Part shown: positions 18,074 through 27,462 of the stretch, one piece after another
Position numbering within the stretch: position 1 is the first letter of the stretch
Layout: every line of letters begins with the position of its first letter
Assembly: GCA_002336895.1 (NCBI GenBank)
Contig: DDFC01000007.1
Location: 1 to 64,000 of the forward strand
Length of the DNA stretch: 64,000 bases
Source of the DNA: Verrucomicrobiaceae bacterium UBA1938
GTDB taxonomy: Bacteria; Verrucomicrobiota; Verrucomicrobiia; Verrucomicrobiales; Verrucomicrobiaceae
Direction of reading: 5' to 3'
The notes under the pieces: generated by a model
What the model was told of the DNA's origin: nothing
What the model saw: the letters and a program-made list of their open reading frames with translations, nothing else
Database searches by the model: none
Translations under genes and position numbers: made by a program

Positions 18074-19384
18074 TTACAGGTAGTCGTTCACCAGGTTTTC
18101 GAGCATCTCCTGACGGCCGCTGCCAAGCAGAGGTTCGCCATTGGCCAGCGCGTAGGCTTCGAGTTCGGCAAAACCGACCTCGCCCTTTTCGATCTTCGCG
18201 CCGATGCCGGAGTCGAAAGTGCTGTAGCGCTGCTTGATGAAGGCGTCGATGCGGCCGTCCTCGATCATCGCGTGAGCGACTTTGAGACCGCGTGCAAAGG
18301 CGTCCATGCCGCCGATGTGCGCGTGGAAGAGGTCCACAGGCTCGAAGGATTCACGACGGCACTTGGCGTCAAAGTTCAGACCACCCGTGGTCAGGCCGCC
18401 CATCTTGAGGACTTCCAGCATGATCTCAGTGGTCAGGTAGATGTTCGTTGGGAACTGGTCAGTGTCCCAGCCAATGAGGGTGTCACCCGTGTTGGCATCG
18501 ATGGAACCGAGAGCATTCGCAGCCACGGCGACCTGCATCTCATGACGCATGGTGTGCCCGGCCAGTGTGGCGTGATTGGTTTCCAGGTTCAGCTTGAAGT
18601 GCTCCAGCAGGTTGTGCTCACGCAGGAAGTTCAGGCAGGCAGCAGCATCAGAATCATACTGATGCGTGGAGGGCTCGCGTGGCTTGGGCTCGATGTAGAA
18701 CTGGCCGGTGAAGCCGATCTTCTTTTTGTAGTCCACCGCCATGTGCAGCAGGCGGGCCAGATGATCGACCTCGCGCTTCATGTCGGTGTTCCAGAGTGTG
18801 GCGTAGCCTTCACGGCCACCCCAGAAGGTGTAGCCTTCGCCACCGAGACGGTGGGTCACATCCATGGCCTTCTTCACCTGCGCCGCAGCATAGGCAAAAA
18901 CGCCGGCGTTAGGGCTGGTGGAAGCACCCTGGCAGTAGCGTGCGTGGGAGAAAAGGCAGGCCGTGCCCCACAGCAGCTTCTTGCCGGTCTGCTTCTGTGC
19001 TTTTTCCAGCTCATCAGCCACGGCGTCAAAGGCGGCGTTGCTCTCAGCCAGTGTGCTCAGCTCAGGAGCCACATCGCGGTCATGCCAGCAGTAGTAGTCC
19101 ACGCCGAGTTTTTCCATGAACTCAAAGCAGGCCCACACGCGGCGCTGTGCGTTGGCCACGGAGTTGCTGCCATCGTCCCAGGGGCGCTGGGCCGTGCCTC
19201 CGCCGAAGGGGTCGGAGAGAGAGTTGCGCATCGCATGCCAGTAGGCGACCGCAAAGCGCAGCTGCGAACGCATCGTCTTGCCACCGACGACTTCGTCGGG
19301 ATTGTAGTGCTTGAAGGAGAGCGGATTCCGGCTCTTGGGTCCTTCGTACTGAATTTTGGGGATGTCAGGAAATGCTTCGTTCAT
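18074..19384 (-). CDS. xylA: Xylose isomerase
   Basis: Converts D-xylose to D-xylulose (and can act on glucose) in the cytoplasm, using two divalent metals. The 436-residue length is that of class II xylose isomerases. Recognisable segments are VDYYCWHDRDVAPE (catalytic His with the Asp partner), YTFWGGREGYATLWNTDM, GQFYIEPKPREPSTHQYDSD (Glu/Lys/Pro metal-site strand), FKLNLETNHATLAGHTM and IGWDTDQFPTN. Xylulokinase lies 10 kb away on the other strand, so the pathway is split. The MFS carrier gene lies 95 bp upstream on the same strand but need not be a xylose transporter. Confidence 0.97.
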   Translation of the reverse strand: MNEAFPDIPKIQYEGPKSRNPLSFKHYNPDEVVGGKTMRSQLRFAVAYWHAMRNSLSDPFGGGTAQRPWDDGSNSVANAQRRVWACFEFMEKLGVDYYCWHDRDVAPELSTLAESNAAFDAVADELEKAQKQTGKKLLWGTACLFSHARYCQGASTSPNAGVFAYAAAQVKKAMDVTHRLGGEGYTFWGGREGYATLWNTDMKREVDHLARLLHMAVDYKKKIGFTGQFYIEPKPREPSTHQYDSDAAACLNFLREHNLLEHFKLNLETNHATLAGHTMRHEMQVAVAANALGSIDANTGDTLIGWDTDQFPTNIYLTTEIMLEVLKMGGLTTGGLNFDAKCRRESFEPVDLFHAHIGGMDAFARGLKVAHAMIEDGRIDAFIKQRYSTFDSGIGAKIEKGEVGFAELEAYALANGEPLLGSGRQEMLENLVNDYL

Positions 19385-19479
19385 GATTGGACAGGCAAGG
19401 GAGTCGGAACCCGGCGGAGTGCAACTGGTTCGTCAGCTTGGGGATGGACACTTTTTAGGCCGAATTGGACACCCCCGCC

Positions 19480-20751
19480 TCAGAGCGCCTTGCGGTTTGT
19501 CTCCTCCGCCAGCCAGACGGACACCAGCGTAATGACCGCCATGGCAATGAGATACACCGCCACCGGCCACGGTTTGCCACCGCTTTTCTCCAGCAGTGCC
19601 GTGGCGATCAGAGGTGCCAGCCCACCCGCCAGTGGCGAAGCCAGCTGGTAGCCCAGCGAGGCTCCGCTGTAGCGCACACGGGTGCCGAAAAGCTCGGAGA
19701 AAAACGCCGCCTGCGGTCCATACATCGCTGCGTGGCCGACCAGCCCGATCACCACCGCGGCCAGTACCAGCCCCATCTGGCGTGTCTCGATCATCCAGAA
19801 AAACGGAAACGCGAAAAGCAGCAGAAACAGTGCGCCCCCAAGGTAAACCGGCCTCCGGCCAAATCGGTCAGACAACATTCCAAAAAACGGAATCGCGACC
19901 AGCTGCACCGCCGATCCTGCCAGCACCGCATTGAGCAGTTCCTCATTCTTCATCCCCAGCTGCTGCGAGCCATAGCTGAGCACCAGCACGGTGAAGATGT
20001 AAAAGAACGCATTCTCCGCAAAGCGCGCCCCCATGGCCACCAGCACATTGCGCGGATGCTCTTTGATCACCGCCAAAATGGGCACCTTCGGCCCTTCATC
20101 CTCCGCCTTGGCCTGAGTAAAGACAGGGCTCTCGATGATCTTCAGCCGGATAAACATCCCCACCGCCAGCAGCAGCACCCCGAGCAGGAAAGGCACGCGC
20201 CAGCCCCAGGAGAGAAAAGCCTGCGCCTCCATCGATGAGGTCAGCTTGAAAACCGCATTCGCCAGCAGCAGCCCCACTGGCACGCCGGCCTGCACCCAGC
20301 TGGCGTAGTAGCCGCGCTTACCGGCAGCTCCGTGCTCCACCGCCATGAGCACCGCTCCCCCCCACTCTCCACCAACCCCAAAGCCCTGGATGAAGCGCAG
20401 CAGCACCAGCAGTACAGGTGCCCACACGCCGATCTGCGCATACGTCGGCAGCAGCCCGATCAGCACCGTCGCCACGCCCATGAGCATGAGCGTCGTCACC
20501 AGCATGGATTTGCGTCCGAGCTTGTCACCGAAATGCCCAAAGACGACGCCCCCCACCGGTCGCGCGAAAAAGCCCACCGCATAAGTCGCAAAGGCGGCCA
20601 TCGTCCCTGCCAGCGCGTCAAAGTTCGGGAAGAACAGCTTGTTAAAGACCAGCGCCGAAGCCGTTCCATAAAGGAAGAAATCGTACCACTCAATGGTGGT
20701 GCCGATGAAACTGGCAATGACGACACGGCGGGTGCTGTTGTGATCAGACAT
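19480..20751 (-). CDS. MFS transporter, metabolite:H+ symporter (MHS) type
   Basis: A 423-residue, twelve-helix major facilitator protein of the metabolite:H+ symporter group (ProP/KgtP/ShiA relatives). The start MSDHNSTRRVVIASFIGTTIEWYDFFLYGTASALVF contains the MHS signature GTTIEWYDFFLYG. The loop motif GHFGDKLGRKSML follows helix 2, and GGEWGGAVLMAVEH is the helix-5 signature. MHS members carry organic acids or betaine/proline, and the substrate cannot be deduced. A longer in-frame start (20790) adds a peptide without family similarity. Confidence 0.9.
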   Translation of the reverse strand: MSDHNSTRRVVIASFIGTTIEWYDFFLYGTASALVFNKLFFPNFDALAGTMAAFATYAVGFFARPVGGVVFGHFGDKLGRKSMLVTTLMLMGVATVLIGLLPTYAQIGVWAPVLLVLLRFIQGFGVGGEWGGAVLMAVEHGAAGKRGYYASWVQAGVPVGLLLANAVFKLTSSMEAQAFLSWGWRVPFLLGVLLLAVGMFIRLKIIESPVFTQAKAEDEGPKVPILAVIKEHPRNVLVAMGARFAENAFFYIFTVLVLSYGSQQLGMKNEELLNAVLAGSAVQLVAIPFFGMLSDRFGRRPVYLGGALFLLLFAFPFFWMIETRQMGLVLAAVVIGLVGHAAMYGPQAAFFSELFGTRVRYSGASLGYQLASPLAGGLAPLIATALLEKSGGKPWPVAVYLIAMAVITLVSVWLAEETNRKAL

Positions 20752-20851
20752 GGGTTGGAGCCCGCGAGGCTGACGAATCGGCGTGCGCAATACAAGACGA
20801 AAAGCTTATTGCCGCATCCAATCCCCGCCCCCGGGGTTTCATGCCCACCCC

Positions 20852-22114
20852 ATGAAGACGACTCTCCTCCTTGCCCTGGTCTCCCTCCTCGGCGCAGCCC
20901 CTCTGCACAGCCAGTCCGCCGACGCCCCGGTCGACTTTGACAAGGCCCGTCAGCTTTTTACCAAGCGCCAGAACGGCGGCACTCTCACCGATGAAGAAAA
21001 CGCCTTCCTGGAAAAGGCACGCGCCGCCCATGAAGCGCAGATGCAGAAAAGCGGCGGCGGCCAGCAGTCATCCCCAGGGCAAGACGGCATCGATTGGCAG
21101 AGAGCCCAGGCACTCCATCGCCGCAAGCAAAACGGCGAAAAGCTCAGCGACGAAGACCAAAAGTACCTCGATCACGCCAAAGAAGTCCGCAGCCGCGGCG
21201 GCAACCGTGGTGGTGGCGGCGGACGTCCTGCGAATCAACGCAAGGCTCCCGAGAACGGATTCAAGCCCCTCACGGACATGACCGCCGAGGACAAGTATGA
21301 AGGCGAAGACGGTGGCCTCTATGGCAAAGGCAGCAACGAACCACCTGAGGCGCTTCAAAAATCCGCCGCTTCTGCGCTAGCAGAAATCAAGCCTCTCGAT
21401 GCTGCGGGCAAGCCCTCCGACAGCGGCAAGATCGCGCTCGTCTCCATCAGCATGTCCAACGCCACCCAGGAGTTCTCCTTCTTCAGGAACATCGCCGACA
21501 AAGACCCGCGCAAATCAGACAAGCTCACCATCGTCGATTGCGCCCAAGGCGGGCAGACCATGGCCGCCTGGGCCCAGCCGGAGGGCCGTCCCTGGCCTGA
21601 GGCCATGAACCGCCTGCAGCGCGCCGATGTCAGCCCCCAGCAGGTGCAGGTGGCCTGGGTCAAGCTGGCCAATGCCGGCCCCTCCGGCTCCAAAACCGAG
21701 CACCTGGCCACACTGGAGGCCGACACCATCAAAGTCCTGCACCTCCTTAAAGAGCGCTTCCCCAATCTCCGCATCGCCTACCTCGGCAGCCGCATCTACG
21801 CCGGCTACGCCACCACCGGCCTCAACCCCGAGCCCTACGCCTATGAGGGTGCCTTTGCTGTGCGCCACCTCATCCAGCAGCAGGTTGGCGGAGATGCAGC
21901 TCTCTCCCTCTCCAAATCTCCCCTCCTCCTCTGGGGCCCCTACCTCTGGGCCGATGGCGACAAAGGCCGCAAGTTTGACGACCTCAAATACAGCAAGGAA
22001 GACTTCGGCCCCGACGGCACCCACCCCAGCAACTCAGGCCGGGAAAAAGTCGCCACACAGCTCCTCGAGTTCTTCGCCACCAGCCCTCTGGCTAAAGACT
22101 GGTTTGCAAAGTAG
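20852..22114 (+). CDS. Secreted SGNH-hydrolase-like protein with duplicated N-terminal motif
   Basis: A 420-residue protein with signal peptide MKTTLLLALVSLLGAAPLHSQ. Two related ~30-residue helical motifs follow: DFDKARQLFTKRQNGGTLTDEENAFLEKA and DWQRAQALHRRKQNGEKLSDEDQKYLDHA; a Gly/Arg-rich linker comes next. The C-terminal ~250 residues resemble an SGNH/GDSL esterase fold: an N-terminal strand IALVSISMSNATQ, a block-III-like DCAQGGQTMAAWA, and the C-terminal GPDGTHPSNSGREKVA holding the Asp/His pair. The nucleophile position reads SMSN rather than canonical GDS, so activity is uncertain. Divergent from the MFS gene. Confidence 0.7.
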   Translation: MKTTLLLALVSLLGAAPLHSQSADAPVDFDKARQLFTKRQNGGTLTDEENAFLEKARAAHEAQMQKSGGGQQSSPGQDGIDWQRAQALHRRKQNGEKLSDEDQKYLDHAKEVRSRGGNRGGGGGRPANQRKAPENGFKPLTDMTAEDKYEGEDGGLYGKGSNEPPEALQKSAASALAEIKPLDAAGKPSDSGKIALVSISMSNATQEFSFFRNIADKDPRKSDKLTIVDCAQGGQTMAAWAQPEGRPWPEAMNRLQRADVSPQQVQVAWVKLANAGPSGSKTEHLATLEADTIKVLHLLKERFPNLRIAYLGSRIYAGYATTGLNPEPYAYEGAFAVRHLIQQQVGGDAALSLSKSPLLLWGPYLWADGDKGRKFDDLKYSKEDFGPDGTHPSNSGREKVATQLLEFFATSPLAKDWFAK

Positions 22115-22132
22115 AAACAAAAGCTCGCTGCA

Positions 22133-23605
22133 TCACTTCCCAGTCAGCCGGTTCCACAGCTTGCGTGCTGTAGAAGGCTGCTGTCCATCACGCTTGGGAG
22201 CCTGGCCCTGCTGACCTCTCGGCGCAGCATTCGCAGAGGGTGCAGATCGGCGCTCTCCCTGCTGCTGACCACGTCCGCCGCCTTGCTGGCCACCGTGCCC
22301 TCCGGAGCGTCCACCGCCCTGGCCACCATGTCCGCCTGACCGCCCGCCGCCACCACCCTGCCCGTGCCGCTGCTGCCCGCCCTGCCCTTGCGGGCGGCGC
22401 TGCTGAAACTGCCGCTGCTGCTCCCGGCGCTCAGGCCGTTCATTGGCCGTGGGCGCGGGGGCCGTGGCATTGTAGTCAAAGCCTTCGGCCTTTTTGCGAA
22501 TGAGTCCGCGGTTGATGAATTTCTCCAGCTTGCGCAGATCCGCCGCTTCATCGGGTGAGACAAAACTGATCGCATCCCCGATGGCCTGGGCACGCCCGGT
22601 ACGGCCGATGCGGTGCACATAGTCTTCCACAATGTGTGGGAAATCAAAGTTCACCACATGCGAGATGCCGTCCACGTCGATGCCGCGTGCCGCGATGTCC
22701 GTGGCCACCAGCACGCGCACCGTGCCTGTCTTGAAATCATCCAGCGCACGCAGGCGCTGGTTCTGCGAGCGGTTCGCATGCAGCGTGGCGCAGCGCACTC
22801 CGCTCTGCTCCAGCTTCCGGGCGATCTTGTCCGCACCGTGCTTCGTGCGGCTGAAAACGAGCACCATCTGCATGGAGTCATCTTGCAGCAGATGCATCAG
22901 CAGGCTCAGCTTCAGATGCTTCTGCACCTCATACACCAGCTGCGTCACCGTTTCAGCCGGGTTCGACCGCTTGCCGATCTGCACGATCTTCGGCGAGTGC
23001 TGAAACTCATGCGTGAGGCTCTCGATCTCCTTGGACAGCGTGGCGGAAAACATCAGCGTCTGCCGCCTCCTTGGCAGCTGGTTGATCACGCGGCGGATGT
23101 CCGGCAGGAAGCCCATGTCCAGCATGCGGTCCGCCTCATCCAGCACCAGGTATTCGAGCTTGGAAAAGTCCGCACAGCGCTGCCCCATCAGGTCCAGCAG
23201 TCGCCCCGGGCAGGCGATCACGATGTCGCTCCCGGCGCGCAGCGCATCCTTCTGCGGCTTTTCACCCACACCACCGTACACCTTGGCAATCTTAAGCGGC
23301 AGGTGCTTGGCATAGGCCAGCACGTTTTCCTCGATCTGCGCCACCAGCTCGCGCGTGGGTGCCAGCACCAGCACCCGAGTATGACGGCGCTGTCCCTGCG
23401 GAATCGGATTGGCCGCCAGACGTGTCAGGATTGGCAGCGTGAAGGCCGCCGTCTTGCCAGTGCCGGTCTGCGCAATGCCGATCACATCCCCTCCCTGAAT
23501 GACCACCGGGATGGCCGCCGCCTGGATCGGCGTGGGTTCCGTGTAACCGGCTTCTTGGATGGCTGTGAGGATGTGGGAGTCGAGACCGAGTTCTTTAAAA
23601 GACAT
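22133..23605 (-). CDS. DEAD-box ATP-dependent RNA helicase
   Basis: A 490-residue RNA helicase of the RhlE-like group that unwinds short RNA duplexes in ribosome assembly or mRNA decay. All core motifs are present: Q motif (FKELGLDSHILTAIQEAGYTEPTPIQ), motif I AQTGTGKT, Ia PTREL, DEAD in LVLDEADRML, SAT, and the C-terminal HRIGRTGRA. From about residue 390 the protein becomes a low-complexity Gly/Arg/Gln tail (GGQQRHGQGGGGGRSGGHGG...), typical of RNA-binding extensions. The gene is convergent with the SGNH-like gene, 18 bp away. Confidence 0.95.
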   Translation of the reverse strand: MSFKELGLDSHILTAIQEAGYTEPTPIQAAAIPVVIQGGDVIGIAQTGTGKTAAFTLPILTRLAANPIPQGQRRHTRVLVLAPTRELVAQIEENVLAYAKHLPLKIAKVYGGVGEKPQKDALRAGSDIVIACPGRLLDLMGQRCADFSKLEYLVLDEADRMLDMGFLPDIRRVINQLPRRRQTLMFSATLSKEIESLTHEFQHSPKIVQIGKRSNPAETVTQLVYEVQKHLKLSLLMHLLQDDSMQMVLVFSRTKHGADKIARKLEQSGVRCATLHANRSQNQRLRALDDFKTGTVRVLVATDIAARGIDVDGISHVVNFDFPHIVEDYVHRIGRTGRAQAIGDAISFVSPDEAADLRKLEKFINRGLIRKKAEGFDYNATAPAPTANERPERREQQRQFQQRRPQGQGGQQRHGQGGGGGRSGGHGGQGGGRSGGHGGQQGGGRGQQQGERRSAPSANAAPRGQQGQAPKRDGQQPSTARKLWNRLTGK

Positions 23606-23668
23606 GTGCAGCGCCCCCTTAGTCTCCGATCAGGAGCTTGGCAATCACACGTTTCCAGATGCCCCCGT

Positions 23669-24283
23669 TCAGCCCTTGGCAGCATCTGCCGCGCGCCAGA
23701 GATACCACGCCGCCAGTGTGCGATGCGGGCGCCAGCGCTCAGACAGCTCACGGAATTCCTTGGGCTTCGGCATCTCATCCAGCTTCTTCGCCACGCGCCA
23801 GCCGTTGCGCACACTGTAGTCGTCACTGGGAAACACATCCGGCCGACCTAGGGTGAAAATCAAAAGCATCTCCACCGTCCAGCGCCCCACACCACGCACC
23901 GCCACGAGGCGCTCGATCAGCTCCTCGTCCGTGAGCTTCAGCGCCGCAGCCCTTCCCGGGATCTGCCCGCTCATCGTCTTTTCGGCGATGTCCCGTATGG
24001 CCATCATCTTCCCCGTGGAAAAGCCGCAGCCTCGCAGCACTTCATCCTTCGCTTCCAAAACCTGCTCAGGCTTGGGAAACCGAGTCTTGGGAAACAGCGC
24101 CTTGAAGCGCCGCAAAATCGCCTCCGCCGCATTGGCGTGCAGCTGCTGGTGTGCCACCGCGCTCACCAGCGCCTCATAGGGGGTGCGCTTATGCGCCACC
24201 AGCAGGCAGGGGCCGTGCGCCTTGATCAGGCGGCGCATCACTGGGCATTTCTTGGAGAGGTGGGCTTCGGCTTCGGAGTGCAT
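23669..24283 (-). CDS. DNA-3-methyladenine glycosylase II-like (AlkA/HhH-GPD)
   Basis: A base-excision repair glycosylase of 204 residues removing alkylated purines. The helix-hairpin-helix-GPD signature is clear: LVAVRGVGRWTVEMLLIFTLGRPDVFPSDDYSVRNG, in which the second Asp of the SDD segment is the expected catalytic residue. Upstream AVAHQQLHANAAEAI is the conserved helix before it, and RPHRTLAAWYLWRA near the C-terminus is also conserved. There are no Cys ligands for an Fe-S cluster, consistent with AlkA rather than Nth/MutY. Start chosen at MHSEAEAHLSKKCPVMRRLI. Confidence 0.92.
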   Translation of the reverse strand: MHSEAEAHLSKKCPVMRRLIKAHGPCLLVAHKRTPYEALVSAVAHQQLHANAAEAILRRFKALFPKTRFPKPEQVLEAKDEVLRGCGFSTGKMMAIRDIAEKTMSGQIPGRAAALKLTDEELIERLVAVRGVGRWTVEMLLIFTLGRPDVFPSDDYSVRNGWRVAKKLDEMPKPKEFRELSERWRPHRTLAAWYLWRAADAAKG

Positions 24284-24747
24284 GGCAGGGACAGCCGCCA
24301 CTCTGCCGGCGGACGCCGCCGGCACAAGTCCCTGTCAGCGGGGCGGCATGGCGCTCTCCGCCGCAGAAAAATGGCAGAACGCCTGACTCATTGCAGGATT
24401 GATTCAACGCACGAAATCAAATTGTCTTCAAAACACAGCGAACCACATTCCCCTCCCGTCCATGGCAATCCCCCCCGTCACTTCGGCAGATCATCACTGC
24501 GCCGCCACCGCTCTTTCTGGTCACAAGATGAACGAGCTTCAAAGGCGGAAAAAGTGCATGCTGCACAAAAAGCTCCCCCCTTCACCGACATCAAAAGAGC
24601 AAACCACACCCAGACCGGGCACAGGACTCAAAAAACCATCCATTGAGGCACTAATCCTGCATTCATCTGCGCCCTTGTTTCAAATGCCCGTTTGATTCCA
24701 CGGACTTCATCGACTTTGCTTGGCTAGCCTAGCTTCCAATCCCCCCC
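24284..24747. other. 464-bp intergenic region, one strong hairpin
   Basis: It lies between divergent genes (the glycosylase and the FHA protein), so both promoters should be here. A 9-bp GC stem TGCCGGCGG/CCGCCGGCA (24304-24324, 3-base loop) sits 20 bp upstream of the glycosylase start. The remainder is AT-richer with short C and A runs. A 98-codon open frame (24399-24695) has no family resemblance and unusual composition, so I do not call it. Confidence 0.45.
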
Positions 24748-26400
24748 ATGGCAAAAATCACTTTCGTTCTCGAAGACGGCCAGGAAGTGGTGGTTCCCCT
24801 CAAGGAACACATCACCATCGGTCGTGCCGAGGACAACGACATTCTGGTAGATGACGACCGCATCTCCATGCACCACGCCGAGATCGTGCAGAATGCCGAC
24901 GGCAGCCTGCAGGTCTTCGACCTCAAATCCACCGCCGGCACCTTCGTCAATGGCGAGAGCCAGCTCAGCTGCACCCTGCTGCACGGAGACACCATCGCCT
25001 TCGGCCCCCTCGTCGGCAAACTCGACATGGAGGACCCCGCCACGCAGCCCCCGCCTGCAGAGCCAGCCTCACCAGCTGCAGCATCCCCCCCTGTGAAGGC
25101 CCCGGCCACAGAGCCGCCCGCTTCCACTCTCAAGAGCCCGGAACCAGCTCCTGCTGAAGTCTCTCCTGACAAGGCGCTGCTGGAGGCCAATGCCAAACTG
25201 GAGGCGGAAAAACACCGCCTCAAAGCCGAAGTGGCGGCCGCTGAAAAGGAGCTGCGCGACTGGCAGCAACGCGCGGAAAAAGAACGCGCCCTGCATTCGG
25301 CCCGTGTGGAAGCTCTGCTGGCCGAGGAAAAAAAACTGGAACCCACCAAGGCCGCCCTCAAACAGGCTGAAACCGCCCACCATGAATGGCTGGACGCCAT
25401 CAGCACCCTGGGCAGCCAGCATGCGGACAAAACTGCCGCGCTGGAGCGCCTCAATGCCCAGCACTACGAAAAGTCCACCGAGTTCCAGCGCCTCACTGCG
25501 GCCCTCACCTCGACGCAGCAGGAGCTTGAGCAGATGGCCTCACAGAAAGATGAAGCCGCCGCCCGTCTCAAACAAATACGCGATGAGTGCGAGCAGGATG
25601 AGTCCCTGCTAAACTCCCTGCGCCAGCAGATCATCGAGCACGAGAATCGCATCACCGAGGAGGAGGCAAAACATGCCAGCCTCAACACCGCCACGGCTGC
25701 GCTCAGTGAAAAACACCTGAGGGATGAAGCCGCCGTCAAGGATCTCGAGTCCCTCCTCATGGGCCTGGAGCAGCGCTGCGCCTCTGCAGAAGCCTCCCTC
25801 CAGCGCATGCAGGAAGAAAGCGCCTCATGCGAAAAACAGCTGGCGGCTCGAAAAGCGGAACTCGCCTCCTGCGAGGCAGCCATTGCTGCCCATCAGGCGG
25901 CTCTCGCCACTGAAACCGGAGGCATTGCAGCCGCCAGGGCTGAACGCATCGAGCTGGAACGGCAGAACCAGGAGCTGGCCGGGGCCAAACAGCAGCTGGC
26001 TGATGCCAGACAGCGCCTCGCCGCCGTGGAGCAGCGCTACCGGGATGCCGTTGCCGCCGGTGGCCAGAACGGAGCGCACCTCCCCTCCCTGCCAAAACGC
26101 CCCAGCGCCCAGGAAGCCCCCGCCAAAGCCTCTCCCTCACCAGACTCGGAACTCAAATCTTCGAATGCCGAGGTCGGAGAAAAACTGGAAGCAGCACGCA
26201 AAGAGCTGGCAGAGCTGGAATCTAAAATCGCCTCCCTCAAGCAGTCGCAGGCAGCGTCTTGGGTCGAGGGCAGTTCGGAGGCATCCACCGTCCCACCTCC
26301 CGTCATTGTGCAGGTGGAGACCATCCGTCTGACACCGGTCCCGATCAAATCCGAACGCACCCGAGGCCCAGCCACCAAAAAAACCGCCAAGGCCGGTTAG
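24748..26400 (+). CDS. FHA-domain protein with long coiled coil
   Basis: The 550-residue protein starts with a forkhead-associated domain (about 1-95): ITIGRAEDNDILVDDDRISMHHAEIV...STAGTFVNG, carrying the phosphothreonine-binding GR, S-x-H-H and NG residues. A Pro/Ala-rich linker (95-140) leads to about 330 residues of Ala/Glu/Gln/Lys-rich heptads predicted to be coiled coil, then a second Pro/Ser-rich stretch and a basic tail. No signal peptide, so it is probably cytoplasmic. It would read phospho-Thr marks, for example from the Ser/Thr kinase at 45.3 kb (inference). The putative barrel gene follows 45 bp downstream on the same strand. Confidence 0.85.
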   Translation: MAKITFVLEDGQEVVVPLKEHITIGRAEDNDILVDDDRISMHHAEIVQNADGSLQVFDLKSTAGTFVNGESQLSCTLLHGDTIAFGPLVGKLDMEDPATQPPPAEPASPAAASPPVKAPATEPPASTLKSPEPAPAEVSPDKALLEANAKLEAEKHRLKAEVAAAEKELRDWQQRAEKERALHSARVEALLAEEKKLEPTKAALKQAETAHHEWLDAISTLGSQHADKTAALERLNAQHYEKSTEFQRLTAALTSTQQELEQMASQKDEAAARLKQIRDECEQDESLLNSLRQQIIEHENRITEEEAKHASLNTATAALSEKHLRDEAAVKDLESLLMGLEQRCASAEASLQRMQEESASCEKQLAARKAELASCEAAIAAHQAALATETGGIAAARAERIELERQNQELAGAKQQLADARQRLAAVEQRYRDAVAAGGQNGAHLPSLPKRPSAQEAPAKASPSPDSELKSSNAEVGEKLEAARKELAELESKIASLKQSQAASWVEGSSEASTVPPPVIVQVETIRLTPVPIKSERTRGPATKKTAKAG

Positions 26401-26445
26401 CTGGCCTTGAAAGCTTCGTCAGCCGATCCAGCTCACTCCCAAGCC

Positions 26446-27444
26446 ATGGACTCACAAGAGCACATCGGCACGCATTCAGGTGGCGGCTGGCGCATCCCTG
26501 CGCTCATCCTTTTGACCTTCTATGTTTTCACTGGCGGCATCGAGGCCGCCAGCAAGACAAGGCGCCTCAATCTCATTCAGTCCCGCCTTCGCCTCCTGCC
26601 CCGGATGCATGCCGCGCAGCAGCGCTCATCCCTCGCGGCAGATGAGGATTCCATCACGGCGGCCGCAGGCCTGGGAAAAAGCTGGTATGAAGCACTGGGA
26701 GACATGCTCTCGATCCAGTTCCGTTCCAGCACGATGTACTCCCTGTCCAACAACGTCTTCAACACGCAGGAAGACGCTGAGACAGACTCCCTCTATGCAC
26801 AGTTTGCCGGACTCTCCCTGGACGCGGATTTTGACGAGCACTGGACGCTCTCCAGCACTTTTGACCAGGCCTGGTTTTATTACGGCAGGGCGGCCAATGC
26901 CGGCCAGGACTTCAGCACCAGCACTTGCGGGCAGATGCTCAGCTACGAGCGCACCTTTTTTGACAAAAAGCTGGACCTGAACCTGCCGCTCAGCTGGGGC
27001 TTCTCTCGCATGTTCACCCGCTCCACAGGCGCACACACGCTGGACACTTACACCTACCGTGCAGCGGCGGAGTTTACCTGGTCTTGCAGGCCCTGGTTTA
27101 CTCCCGCCTGGAGCTACGAGTTTTATTATCAGGACAACGGCAGCCCCTCCGATTTCGTGCCCGACCAGCACAGGCATAACATCAACCTCGGAGCCATCTT
27201 CACCCCCTTCAAGGGACGCAAGTTCTACCTCGCCCCATCCGTGCAGTACTCCGTGGAACAGTTCATCCACATTGTCCGAACCGATAAAGTTTGGACTCCT
27301 GCCATGACGGTGACGTGGCAGCCGCTCAAGAACCTGGCCCTTGATGTGATCGGCAGCTACACCAGATCCCGGTCCTCGCAGGAAGACTCCAGTTACAAGG
27401 TCCTCACGGGCGCTCTTTACGCCCGGCTTTTCTTCAACTGGTAG
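26446..27444 (+). CDS. Putative outer-membrane beta-barrel protein
   Basis: A 332-residue protein starting at MDSQEHIGTHSGGGWRIPALILLTFYVFTGGIEAA, an N-terminal hydrophobic segment that may be a signal anchor or an unusually late signal peptide. The mature part alternates polar and aromatic residues in many short beta strands (DADFDEHWTLSSTFDQAWFYYG, FTWSCRPWFTPAWSYEFYYQD, FYLAPSVQYSVEQFI, LALDVIGSYTRSRSS) and ends LYARLFFNW, with a terminal aromatic as in outer-membrane barrels. No named family recognised. Likely co-transcribed with the FHA gene. Confidence 0.62.
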   Translation: MDSQEHIGTHSGGGWRIPALILLTFYVFTGGIEAASKTRRLNLIQSRLRLLPRMHAAQQRSSLAADEDSITAAAGLGKSWYEALGDMLSIQFRSSTMYSLSNNVFNTQEDAETDSLYAQFAGLSLDADFDEHWTLSSTFDQAWFYYGRAANAGQDFSTSTCGQMLSYERTFFDKKLDLNLPLSWGFSRMFTRSTGAHTLDTYTYRAAAEFTWSCRPWFTPAWSYEFYYQDNGSPSDFVPDQHRHNINLGAIFTPFKGRKFYLAPSVQYSVEQFIHIVRTDKVWTPAMTVTWQPLKNLALDVIGSYTRSRSSQEDSSYKVLTGALYARLFFNW

Positions 27445-27462
27445 TCGTCCCCGCGTCAGGCA

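Noticed and set aside
24399..24695. A 98-codon open frame upstream of the FHA gene
   Set aside because: No signal peptide, family motif or coding-like composition; probably the promoter region.
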